Source: Bacillota bacterium
GTDB lineage: Bacteria > Bacillota > DSM-12270 > Thermacetogeniales > Thermacetogeniaceae
Direction: 5' to 3'
Length of the DNA stretch: 64,000 bases
Assembly (NCBI GenBank): GCA_013177945.1
Contig: JABLXW010000015.1
Location: forward strand, 144,491-208,490
A program made the position numbers and the translations under genes. Of the stretch, positions 43,735 through 51,746 are shown one piece after another; the stretch's first letter is position 1, and every line of letters starts with the position of its first letter. The notes beneath the pieces are model-generated. The model saw only the letters and a list, made by a program, of their open reading frames with translations, searched no databases and was not told where the DNA came from.

Positions 43735-44719
43735 GCGGTATGTGGACGGTGTCCGTTTCAGGTCTGCCTTGGGGCTCCGGCAAGGAGTTACGGTCGGCTT
43801 TCTGGCCCAGGGTGAGTACAACCTGAACTATCTCCTGCAGTCGGGGGAGCAGAGGTATGTATTGAGGGTGAATACCGGAAGCCAGATGAATCTGGACAAC
43901 CAGATCGCCTATGAATACCGGGCTCTTCAATTATTGAGCCCTACTGGGGTTACTCCCCGGGCCTTTTACCTGGATGATACCAGGCAAGAGATACCGTACG
44001 GTATCCTGGTCATGGAATACCTACCGGGTAAACCGCTGGACTACCGCAGCGATCTGGCCACTGCCGCACGGACCTTTGCCAGGATACACGGCATGGAATT
44101 TTCCGCCGGAGAAGTGGAATTTCTGGTCAAGGAGCCCGGGCCGCTGACAGGGATTTATAATGAAGCGGTTCGTTTACTGGATAAGTACTTTTCCTGCCCC
44201 CGGGCAGATCCCGTGGTTGCCGGCCTCCTGGGAAAGATCATACTTAGGGCGGAGGAGCGGAAAAAAGACGAAAAGTACCTTTTGGAGGAACCCTGGCTGC
44301 GGGTCATCAATACCGAGGTTAACTCCCACAACTTCATTGTGAATCCGGCAACCGGCTCCTGCCATTTAATCGACTGGGAAAAGCCCATATACGGTGAGCC
44401 TGCCCAGGATCTGAGCCATTTTCTGATCGCCACAACCACCCTGTGGAAGCAGAATTACATCCTGAGCAGGGGAGAGGAGGAATTGTTCATCAGCACCTAT
44501 CTTCAATACCTCCCGCCCTGTCCTCAGGCCAAAACGCTGCGGGAAAGGGTGGAAATGTTCAAGTTTTTCAATTATCTGCGGGCTGTTTCCTGGTGTGCTA
44601 TGGCCTGGACCGAGTATATCGAGCCGGGGCGGCCCTTAAGCAACCCGGATACCTTTGAAAAGATCAAGGCTTACCTGGAGCCGGGTTTTTTAGAGGGGAT
44701 TCTCCGGCAAGCCGTGTAG
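43703..44719 (+). CDS. Aminoglycoside/choline-kinase-fold phosphotransferase
   Basis: The 338-residue protein has the APH/ChoK fold: N-lobe YNLNYLLQSGEQRYVLRV, hinge ILVMEYLPGKPL, catalytic-loop region INTEVNSHNFIV and metal motif LIDWEKPIYGEPAQDLSHFL. At the usual HGDxxxxN position the residues read NTEVNSHN, so the catalytic Asp is replaced by Glu. TTG 43703 after AGGTGAAAGG is the likely start. It presumably phosphorylates the imported substrate or its cleavage product, as thiamine kinase ThiK does for thiamine, but the substrate is unknown. Confidence 0.75.
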   Translation: MLAERLLSGIKRYVDGVRFRSALGLRQGVTVGFLAQGEYNLNYLLQSGEQRYVLRVNTGSQMNLDNQIAYEYRALQLLSPTGVTPRAFYLDDTRQEIPYGILVMEYLPGKPLDYRSDLATAARTFARIHGMEFSAGEVEFLVKEPGPLTGIYNEAVRLLDKYFSCPRADPVVAGLLGKIILRAEERKKDEKYLLEEPWLRVINTEVNSHNFIVNPATGSCHLIDWEKPIYGEPAQDLSHFLIATTTLWKQNYILSRGEEELFISTYLQYLPPCPQAKTLRERVEMFKFFNYLRAVSWCAMAWTEYIEPGRPLSNPDTFEKIKAYLEPGFLEGILRQAV

Positions 44720-44762
44720 GAAAACGTGGAATCAAGAGGGTGTCGGGCGAGGTGTTGTCTTG

Positions 44763-45635
44763 ATGAAAAAAATCATCTTCGATTGTGATAATACCATGGG
44801 GATAGAGGGCTGCGACGTGGATGACGGGCTGGCGTTACTCTACCTCTTGGGGAAAGGAGGCATTGAGATATGCGGAATAACCACAACATACGGCAACAGT
44901 GATGTGGATACCGTTTACTCTAATACGGACGCGATTTTAAAAGAGATCGGCAGAACGGACATCCGGCTTCTCAAGGGTTGTCCCGGGAAAGATGTGTTGA
45001 GAAGTGAAGCGTCGGACTTCATCGTGGAAACGGTAAAATCAAACAGAAAGGACATCTCCATCCTGGCTACAGGGTCTTTGACGAATTTGTATGCCGCATA
45101 TCTATCGGACAATACGGTTTTCGAAAACGTCTGTGAAATCGTCGTTATGGGGGGAATTACCGATGACCTGATGATCAACGGCAGGATTCTCGATGAACTG
45201 AATTTCTCGTGTGATCCCGCTGCAGCCGAATGCGTTTTGAAAAACGGGAATAACCTCTCCGTCATCACCGGAAATAACTGTCTCAAGGCCTTTTTTTCAA
45301 AACAGGATTTTGAACACAGGCTTCTAGCGAGTGGTAAACCCGCAGCCGGATACATAGCTCAAAAGTGCAAACACTGGTTTGACGAAATGATGTCCGCTTT
45401 TCACCTTAACGGCTTTTACAACTGGGATGTGGTCGCCGCCGCTTTTTTGGCGAACCCTGCGCTGTTTGATAATCATTTTCAATATATAGCGCCAAATCTT
45501 GAGGATCTTAGAAAGGGGAGATTAAGCCCTGCACCGGAAGATCACTCACGGCATCGGGTAAACACTCCTGTAATTCGCGACGCGGAAAGGTTCATCGAGG
45601 ATGTTTACGGCGCCTGGCTGAGATTGAATTTTTGA
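44763..45635 (+). CDS. Nucleoside hydrolase (inosine-uridine preferring family)
   Basis: The 290-residue protein has the calcium-binding Asp set in IIFDCDNTMGIEGCDVDDGLAL, GITTTYGN, ATGSLTNLYAA, VMGG and NWDVVAAAF. These enzymes cut the N-glycosidic bond of ribonucleosides. GAGGTG precedes ATG 44763. It is the last gene of the transporter-kinase set; together the genes could import and dismantle a nucleoside-like compound. Confidence 0.87.
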   Translation: MKKIIFDCDNTMGIEGCDVDDGLALLYLLGKGGIEICGITTTYGNSDVDTVYSNTDAILKEIGRTDIRLLKGCPGKDVLRSEASDFIVETVKSNRKDISILATGSLTNLYAAYLSDNTVFENVCEIVVMGGITDDLMINGRILDELNFSCDPAAAECVLKNGNNLSVITGNNCLKAFFSKQDFEHRLLASGKPAAGYIAQKCKHWFDEMMSAFHLNGFYNWDVVAAAFLANPALFDNHFQYIAPNLEDLRKGRLSPAPEDHSRHRVNTPVIRDAERFIEDVYGAWLRLNF

Positions 45636-45745
45636 TGCCATTGGCGAGGCGCTTTTTAAAATTGGGTGTATTCGTTTCATTTAGATTTTAGATTACTGAT
45701 ATGGAAGTTGCTATCTCGAAAGATGGTCTGGTTAAACATTGTTAC

Positions 45746-45761
45746 TGGCATGATAATTGCT
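45746..45761 (+). promoter_or_regulatory. Sigma-54 promoter upstream of moaA
   Basis: TGGCATGATAATTGCT fits TGGCAYR-N4-TTGCW in correct register, 137 bases before the moaA start. Confidence 0.75.
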
Positions 45762-45769
45762 TCGTCGAA

Positions 45770-45840
45770 TTGGTGAGCCTATCTCCGGTGATGCTATAGC
45801 GGTGAGGCCTCTGGGGTGTAGAGGAACGATAATTCTAAAT
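45770..45840 (+). promoter_or_regulatory. Diverged Moco-like leader before moaA
   Basis: GAGCC, GGTGATGCTAT, GCGG and GGCCT occur in the same order as in leaders A/B (GAGCC, GGTTATGCTAT, GGGG, GCGGCCT). A CTCT/AGAG hairpin takes the place of the TGGGG/CCCCA stem, and GAATT/AATTC could close it. The GNRA hairpin is missing, so it may be a degenerate or different subtype. Confidence 0.35.
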
Positions 45841-45897
45841 AAGTGCTTTGGCCGGATGCAAGAATGACGTTAACTCTGAGATATGGAGGGGAATTAG

Positions 45898-46878
45898 GTG
45901 GAGGACCGGTTTGGAAGGAAAATCGACTACCTGCGCATCTCGGTAACCGACCGCTGCAATTTGAGGTGCCTGTACTGCATGCCGCCGGAAGGAGTAAAAC
46001 CCAAGTCGCACCAGGAAATCCTGCGATTTGAGGAGATCCTGGTCGTTGTCCGGGCAGCTTTGGGGCTGGGCATCAACAGGTTTCGCTTAACAGGGGGAGA
46101 ACCACTGCTTAGAAAAGGTATTGTACCCTTTATCAAGTCCTTAATGTTGCTGTCGGGAATCAGGGATTTATCCGTGACAACAAACGGGACACTTTTGTCC
46201 AAAATGGGCAGGCAGCTTAGGGACGCCGGTCTGCGCCGGATCAACATCAGCCTCGATACCCTTGACCCTGTAAAATATGCCAGGATCACCCGGGGTGGGG
46301 ACCTGAAAGCTGTCTGGGACGGGGTGTGCCAGGCCCTGGAACTGGGTTTTTCTCCTGTAAAGATTAACGTGGTCGCCCTCCGCAACATCAATGATGATGA
46401 ATGGACGAACTTTGCCCGCCTGACCCTTGACTACCCCGTGCACGTTCGCTTCATCGAACTGATGCCTGTAGGCACCAGCTGGTACCTGGCAGGGAGGAAT
46501 TTTGCTTCCTGCGAGCAGGTCCGGAGCAAGATAGAGAAAAGGCTGGGAGAACTGATTCCCGTCGCGACCGTTCAGGGGAGCGGACCTGCCGAGTATTTCC
46601 ACCTTCCGGAAGCCAAAGGGACCATCGGCTTCATCCACGCCATGAGCAGCCACTTCTGCGCCTCCTGCAACCGCCTCCGCCTTACAGCAGACGGCAAACT
46701 GCGCCCCTGCCTCCACGATCAGCGTGAGGTAGATGTGCGTGATGCGGTGCGGAGCGGCGCCACCGAAAAGGAACTACAGGGACTGTTCCTCAAGGCCCTG
46801 CGGCTTAAGCCGGCAAACTACCACGAGGCGATGGGCGCTCCTGCCGGCGGGCGGGGGATGGTCCAGATTGGAGGGTAA
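45898..46878 (+). CDS. moaA: GTP 3',8-cyclase MoaA
   Basis: The 326-residue radical SAM protein has N-terminal CNLRCLYC, LTGGEPLLRKG, the C-terminal second cluster FCASCNRLRLT...RPCL and a terminal Gly-Gly needed for activity. It converts GTP to 3',8-cH2GTP, the first step of molybdopterin synthesis. GTG 45898 follows GGAGGGG. Confidence 0.95.
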   Translation: MEDRFGRKIDYLRISVTDRCNLRCLYCMPPEGVKPKSHQEILRFEEILVVVRAALGLGINRFRLTGGEPLLRKGIVPFIKSLMLLSGIRDLSVTTNGTLLSKMGRQLRDAGLRRINISLDTLDPVKYARITRGGDLKAVWDGVCQALELGFSPVKINVVALRNINDDEWTNFARLTLDYPVHVRFIELMPVGTSWYLAGRNFASCEQVRSKIEKRLGELIPVATVQGSGPAEYFHLPEAKGTIGFIHAMSSHFCASCNRLRLTADGKLRPCLHDQREVDVRDAVRSGATEKELQGLFLKALRLKPANYHEAMGAPAGGRGMVQIGG

Positions 46879-46881
46879 AAG

Positions 46882-47382
46882 ATGGCGGACTTTACACATT
46901 TCAATGCCGCGGGCCGCGCATGCATGGTCGATGTAGGAGAAAAGCCCGTAACGACCCGGGAGGCGAGGGCGCGGGGAACGGTCTTCATGAAACCAGAAAC
47001 CCTCGAGCTTATCAAAAGCGGGGGGATCGCCAAGGGGGACGTCCTGGGAGTTGCCCAGGTGGCCGGGATCATGGCGGCCAAGCGCACCTCAGAGCTGATA
47101 CCCATGTGTCACCCGCTGTTTATCAGCGGCATCGACCTGGACTTTCGCTGTGACCAGGAGTGCAGCGCAGTGGAGATCGAAGCGCGGGTTAGGTGCCAGG
47201 GAAAGACAGGGGTGGAGATGGAGGCCTTAACTGCAGTGAGCGTGGCAGCCTTGACCATATACGACATGTGCAAGGCGGTAGACCGCGACATGATCATCGG
47301 TTACATTCGTTTGGTGGAGAAATCTGGAGGCAAAAGCGGAAAATATCTCAGGGAGGGAGAAGAACAATGGGAAAAATTGTAG
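46882..47382 (+). CDS. moaC: Cyclic pyranopterin monophosphate synthase MoaC
   Basis: The 166-residue protein has [32 protein letters not shown] and [21 protein letters not shown], hallmark MoaC blocks. It completes cPMP formation. GGAGGGTAAAAG precedes the ATG, 3 bases after moaA. Confidence 0.95.
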   Translation: MADFTHFNAAGRACMVDVGEKPVTTREARARGTVFMKPETLELIKSGGIAKGDVLGVAQVAGIMAAKRTSELIPMCHPLFISGIDLDFRCDQECSAVEIEARVRCQGKTGVEMEALTAVSVAALTIYDMCKAVDRDMIIGYIRLVEKSGGKSGKYLREGEEQWEKL

Positions 47383-47828
47383 CGGTTTGCACCAGTGAAA
47401 ACACGGGAGAACGCAAGAGAAACGTCGGCCAGGGGACGCTGGTGGTCGAGCACGGACTGGAGGGTGACGCCCACGCCGGACCATGGCACCGGCAGGTCAG
47501 CCTCCTGGCAATGGAGAGCATCAGGAAAATGCAACAAAAAGGCCTCGATGTAGGCCCGGGAGACTTCGCCGAAAACATCACCACCGAGGGGATCGAACTC
47601 ATCACCCTGCCGGTCGGAACAAAATTGCGCCTGGGAACAGAAGCTATCGGCGAAGTGACCCAAATCGGAAAGGCATGCCATTCCAGGTGCGCCATCTACT
47701 ACCAGGCTGGGGACTGTATCATGCCGAGGGAAGGGATTTTCATCCGCGTGCTCAAGGGAGGCCCCGTCAAGGTCGGAGATAGCATCGAAATCATCGAGAT
47801 CCCCCAGGAAGAAGGGACGGGCAAATGA
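47367..47828 (+). CDS. MOSC domain protein
   Basis: The 153-residue protein has the MOSC core: [61 protein letters not shown] domains bind molybdenum cofactor or move sulfur to it. ATG 47367 after GGGAGGG overlaps the moaC end by 16 bases and its stop overlaps mogA (ATGA), so it is an integral part of the operon. Confidence 0.9.
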   Translation: MGKIVAVCTSENTGERKRNVGQGTLVVEHGLEGDAHAGPWHRQVSLLAMESIRKMQQKGLDVGPGDFAENITTEGIELITLPVGTKLRLGTEAIGEVTQIGKACHSRCAIYYQAGDCIMPREGIFIRVLKGGPVKVGDSIEIIEIPQEEGTGK

Positions 47829-48331
47829 GAGTGGCCATTTTAACGGCGAGTGACAGGGGATCCCGGGGCGAGCGGGAAGACCGCAGCGCAGAGGTCATCA
47901 GGGAAATGGTGACATCTGTTGGAGGAGAAGTTGCCGCCTACGATGTCGTCCCTGATGAGAAAGAAATCCTGACTGCAAAGCTGATCGAGTTCGCCGACAA
48001 GGAAAAAGTAGATCTCATCCTGACCACTGGAGGGACCGGCCTTTCGCCCAGGGACGTTACCCCCGAGGCGACCCTGGCGGTCATCGACCGGATCATCCCC
48101 GGCATTCCAGAAGCCATGCGGGCCGCGGGGCTGAAGCAGACACCGCATGCCATGCTCTCTAGGGCGGTTGCCGGCACCCGCGGCCAAACTCTGATCATCA
48201 ACCTTCCCGGCAGCCCCCGTGCGGTCAGGGAGAACCTGGAAGTAGTGTTACCGGCCCTACCCCACGCCCTGGAGACCCTCCAGGGAAAAGGGAGAGAATG
48301 CGCCCGCCCTGAACAAGAGAACTGGAATTAG
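47825..48331 (+). CDS. mogA: Molybdopterin adenylyltransferase (MogA/MoaB type)
   Basis: The 168-residue protein has TASDRGSRGEREDRS, LILTTGGTGLSPRDVTPEAT and INLPGSPRAVRENL. It adenylates molybdopterin before metal insertion by MoeA. Last of moaA-moaC-MOSC-mogA. Confidence 0.92.
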   Translation: MRVAILTASDRGSRGEREDRSAEVIREMVTSVGGEVAAYDVVPDEKEILTAKLIEFADKEKVDLILTTGGTGLSPRDVTPEATLAVIDRIIPGIPEAMRAAGLKQTPHAMLSRAVAGTRGQTLIINLPGSPRAVRENLEVVLPALPHALETLQGKGRECARPEQENWN

Positions 48332-48522
48332 GGCACTCGTGTTCACGGGTGTGACGTGGGTACCAAGAAAGAGGTTGTCCTGTTTAGCGGAATTCAAATG
48401 GGAATAAGGCTGTATATCAAATCTATTTGTGTAACGGTCAAAAGAAAACAAACCTGAGAGGGGAGGAAAAAGTAAGGTCGCTTGCCGGTTAGATTTAGCT
48501 ATGAATCGGAGCGACGTGCGTA

Positions 48523-50562
48523 ATGATGATGGAAAAACTTATGGGAAGTTTGAGAAGCAGGATGACTGTGCTGTTTGGGTTGATTGTGCTGATCGGGTGC
48601 CTGGTACTGATGTTTGTAAGCGGAAATCGCGCCGGGAGTGCTCTGGAAGATGAAGCGAAGCAGGCTATGTCCAAGCTGATCAAGCAGGCGGTCGAAACTG
48701 TAGAGGGCTGGGTAAAGGCTCGTTTCTACGTTGTGGAGAGCACGGCCAATCAAAGTGCCGTCCGCGGCAGGTGGGAAGACCGCGAGGCTACTTTGGAGGA
48801 GAAACTGGCGGTCCTCAGGGATACATTGCAGGCAGCAGAAAGCCTTGGCTTCAAACAGCTCGGTATCGTCGATAGAGAAGGAAATGTAGTCTTTTCAGAC
48901 GGAAGTAAGAGCAGAATTTCGGAGCAGAGCTGCTTCCAGGCTGCACTTAAGGGCAGGACAGCGGTCTCCAGCACGATTGTCAGCAGAGAAGACAATTCCG
49001 TAGTGTTTGCTTTTGTCTCACCCGTGCGCGACTATACCACCGGCGAGATCAGGGGTGCGCTGTTAGGAATAGTGGATGCGGCTAGTTTTAGTGAGCTGGT
49101 AACGGGCATCACTTACGGCCGGACTGGTTATGCCTTTGCCGTAGACAGCACCGGCAAAACTCTTGCCCACAAAGATACTACAAAGGTGCTGACCGAAGAG
49201 AGCATGCTGAAACTAGCCGGGTCGGATCCGGCTATGGCATCCGTAAGGTCCGCGATCTCCAGGATGGCCGAGGGAGAGGAAGGCGTTACCACCTACAACT
49301 ACCAGGGGCAAGATAAGATTATAGCCTACTCACCTGTTGAGGGAACCGACTGGTCCCTGGCTGTGACTGCCCCTGTGTCGGAGGTGCTGGAAAGAACGAC
49401 TAGCCTTAAACGCTCTATGCTGATCATATCTGTGGTAATAATTCTTGTTGCTTTAATTCTTACTTATGTGATGGCCAGAACCATCACCACACCTCTTGTG
49501 CTGACAGTCGATTTGCTGGGGCTGATTGCCAATGGCGACTTTACAGGGTCGGTTCCAGACAAGTTTCTGCGCAGGCAGGACGAGATAGGGACGTTGGCCA
49601 GGGCTGTGGACCGCCTGCAGGCCAGCATCAAACCACTGCTTTCAGGGATCAAAGAAGAGGCTAAAATGCTGGCCGGCAATTCTGAGAACTTAAGCGCAGC
49701 ATCGGAAGAGATTGCCTCCTCCTCCGGCGAAGTAGCCAGGACCATCCAGCAGGTAGCCGCCGGGGCCTCTGAGCAAGCAGGGCATTTGCAGGAGATATTA
49801 GAGCTTATGGAAAACATCACCACTAGTTTAGAGAAAGTTTATCGCGAGCTTGGTAACGTTAAGGCAAGCAGTGAAAAGACCTCTCGTTTGGCCGGGGTGG
49901 GTAAAGAAGAGCTGGATGTCTTGGTTGCCTCTATTAATGGTGTCCGCCAGACTTTTAGAGTTGCCGCGGAGAAACTAACCGACTTAAGCGGTTCAGTAAA
50001 TCAGGTAAGCGAAATTCTGGAAGTAATCAACAATATAGCAGACCAAACGAATCTTTTGGCATTAAATGCAGCTATTGAAGCGGCACGTGCCGGTGATGCG
50101 GGCCGCGGCTTTGCGGTTGTGGCGGAGGAGGTCCGTAAACTGGCTGAACAATCCCGGGCTTCTTCAGATAAGATAAGACTGCTGCTTGGTACCATTGCCT
50201 CGGAAACCGGTGAAGTGATGAGCACTTCAGAGGAAGTTGGTAGGCAGGTCGAGGCCCAGCTTGAAAATGTGGAAAACACGATCAGATCTTTCGACAACAT
50301 CTTGGATGCGGTGGCTGCTATGGAGCCCGTAATCGAGGAGACTTACCGTCATGTAGAGAGCACTGTGAAGGCTAAAGACGTGGTATTGGAGCGGGTCAAA
50401 AGCATCAGCGCGGTCTCGGAAGAGACTTCGGCTGCAGCTCAAGAAATTTCGGCTTCGGCCGAAGAATTGTCTGCCTCCACTGAAGGGATAGCCGCCAGCG
50501 CCCAGGAGGTTTTGAGGGCGGCTAAAAGCTTGGAGGAACAGGTGGAGCGATTTAAGGTATGA
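48523..50562 (+). CDS. Methyl-accepting chemotaxis protein with periplasmic Cache sensor
   Basis: The 679-residue receptor has one membrane helix near residues 12-32, an extracellular dCache-like domain ([53 protein letters not shown]), a second helix near 298-320, HAMP, and a signalling tip ([40 protein letters not shown]). It links an outside ligand to motility or other Che output. No clear promoter was seen in the 190-bp gap after mogA; it may respond to a substrate of the neighbouring enzymes. Confidence 0.92.
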   Translation: MMMEKLMGSLRSRMTVLFGLIVLIGCLVLMFVSGNRAGSALEDEAKQAMSKLIKQAVETVEGWVKARFYVVESTANQSAVRGRWEDREATLEEKLAVLRDTLQAAESLGFKQLGIVDREGNVVFSDGSKSRISEQSCFQAALKGRTAVSSTIVSREDNSVVFAFVSPVRDYTTGEIRGALLGIVDAASFSELVTGITYGRTGYAFAVDSTGKTLAHKDTTKVLTEESMLKLAGSDPAMASVRSAISRMAEGEEGVTTYNYQGQDKIIAYSPVEGTDWSLAVTAPVSEVLERTTSLKRSMLIISVVIILVALILTYVMARTITTPLVLTVDLLGLIANGDFTGSVPDKFLRRQDEIGTLARAVDRLQASIKPLLSGIKEEAKMLAGNSENLSAASEEIASSSGEVARTIQQVAAGASEQAGHLQEILELMENITTSLEKVYRELGNVKASSEKTSRLAGVGKEELDVLVASINGVRQTFRVAAEKLTDLSGSVNQVSEILEVINNIADQTNLLALNAAIEAARAGDAGRGFAVVAEEVRKLAEQSRASSDKIRLLLGTIASETGEVMSTSEEVGRQVEAQLENVENTIRSFDNILDAVAAMEPVIEETYRHVESTVKAKDVVLERVKSISAVSEETSAAAQEISASAEELSASTEGIAASAQEVLRAAKSLEEQVERFKV

Positions 50563-50699
50563 GGTAAGTGTTATGCCGGGGTACGCTGAGAGCAGAGAAG
50601 AAAACGGTATGGCTGCGAATGGACGCTTTAGCCTCGGTGCTGGATGGAGGGGCCGTCTGGATAATGAAGTTAGCTGCCACAGAAAGAGGAGGATCAAAA

Positions 50700-51703
50700 A
50701 TGTTTGCAGGAAGTAATGTCAAACATATTGTCGACCGGGCGAGGGCGGGAAAGCAGCTTGATGCAGGTGAGATCAGAGAATTGTTTTCTGTTCCCACATT
50801 TTCCGAGGAAGCATTTTATATACAGTTTGCTGCCCGTGAGATGAGCCAGGAGACTTCTGATGGCAAGGCTGAAATTCATGGACAGATTGGTATAGATAAC
50901 AATGCGTGTTCCAATAACTGCCTGTTTTGTTCGTTTGCTGCCTGTAACCGTGTGTTTCAAAAACAGAATGTCATGTCCTTTGAAGAAATACTGGAAAAAG
51001 TCCAAAATTTTGAAAAAAACGGAGCCAATGCCATATATTTGATGACTACTGCGTCCTTTCAGTTTGAAAAGTTTATAAAAATAGTCAGAGAAATTAAAAG
51101 ACATCTTAAAGAGGATACTGTTCTTATAGCAAATCTACCGGATTTCGGCTATCAGGAGGCTTGGCCCTTAAAGACGCCGGCATTAGCGCGATTTACCATG
51201 CGGTCAGACTGGGCGAAGGCAAAGTTACCCGTATCAGTGTCGCGACGAGATTAAATACGATTAAGGCAGCAAAGCAAGCAGGACTAAAAATATGCACCTG
51301 CGTCGAGCCTATCGGTCCAGAGCACACGATTGAAGAGTTGGTGGAAAAGACTTTAATCTGCAGGGATATTAATCCTGTGTTTGCCGGAGCGATGAGGCGC
51401 ATAAATGTCCCCGGTTCTGAGTTGGAACGTTTCGGAATGGTTAGTGAGTTGAGGATGGCGCTGTATGTTGCTGTAGTACGGCTGGCTATGGGATACGGAG
51501 TTCCTTTAAACTGCACACATGAGCCCAATGTACCGGGAGCTATAGCCGGAGCTAATATTATATGGGCTGAAGCCGGGAGCAATCCCCGCGACACGGAGCA
51601 GAAAACAGAAAAACACAGGGGATTTGACGTTCCGAAGTGTCGCCAGGTTTTTAAAGAAGCGGAGTGGGAGGTGCACGAGGGGCCGTCTCGATATTTCTGC
51701 TGA
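50700..51703 (+). pseudogene. BioB/HydE-like radical SAM gene with a frameshift
   Basis: The first part (from ATG 50700, AGAGGAGG upstream) has the radical SAM motif CSNNCLFC in GIDNNACSNNCLFCSF. At about 51155-51162 the frame breaks, and the rest of the protein (LALKDAGISAIYHAVRLGEG... to GPSRYFC, stop 51703) continues in the -1 frame. Both parts fit one roughly 330-residue BioB-like enzyme. The break falls next to CAGGAGGCTTGG; a sequencing error, a true mutation, or SD-stimulated slippage are all possible. BioB, HydE and PylB relatives share this fold; the role is unassigned. Confidence 0.75.
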
Positions 51704-51746
51704 TAATCAGAAGTGGTGAATATTAAAGCAAGGAGAAAGGGTTGTA

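Noticed and set aside
48332..48522. Possible sigma-28 promoter before the chemoreceptor
   Set aside because: A GCCGGTTA sequence is present, but no TAAA-type -35 at the right distance.
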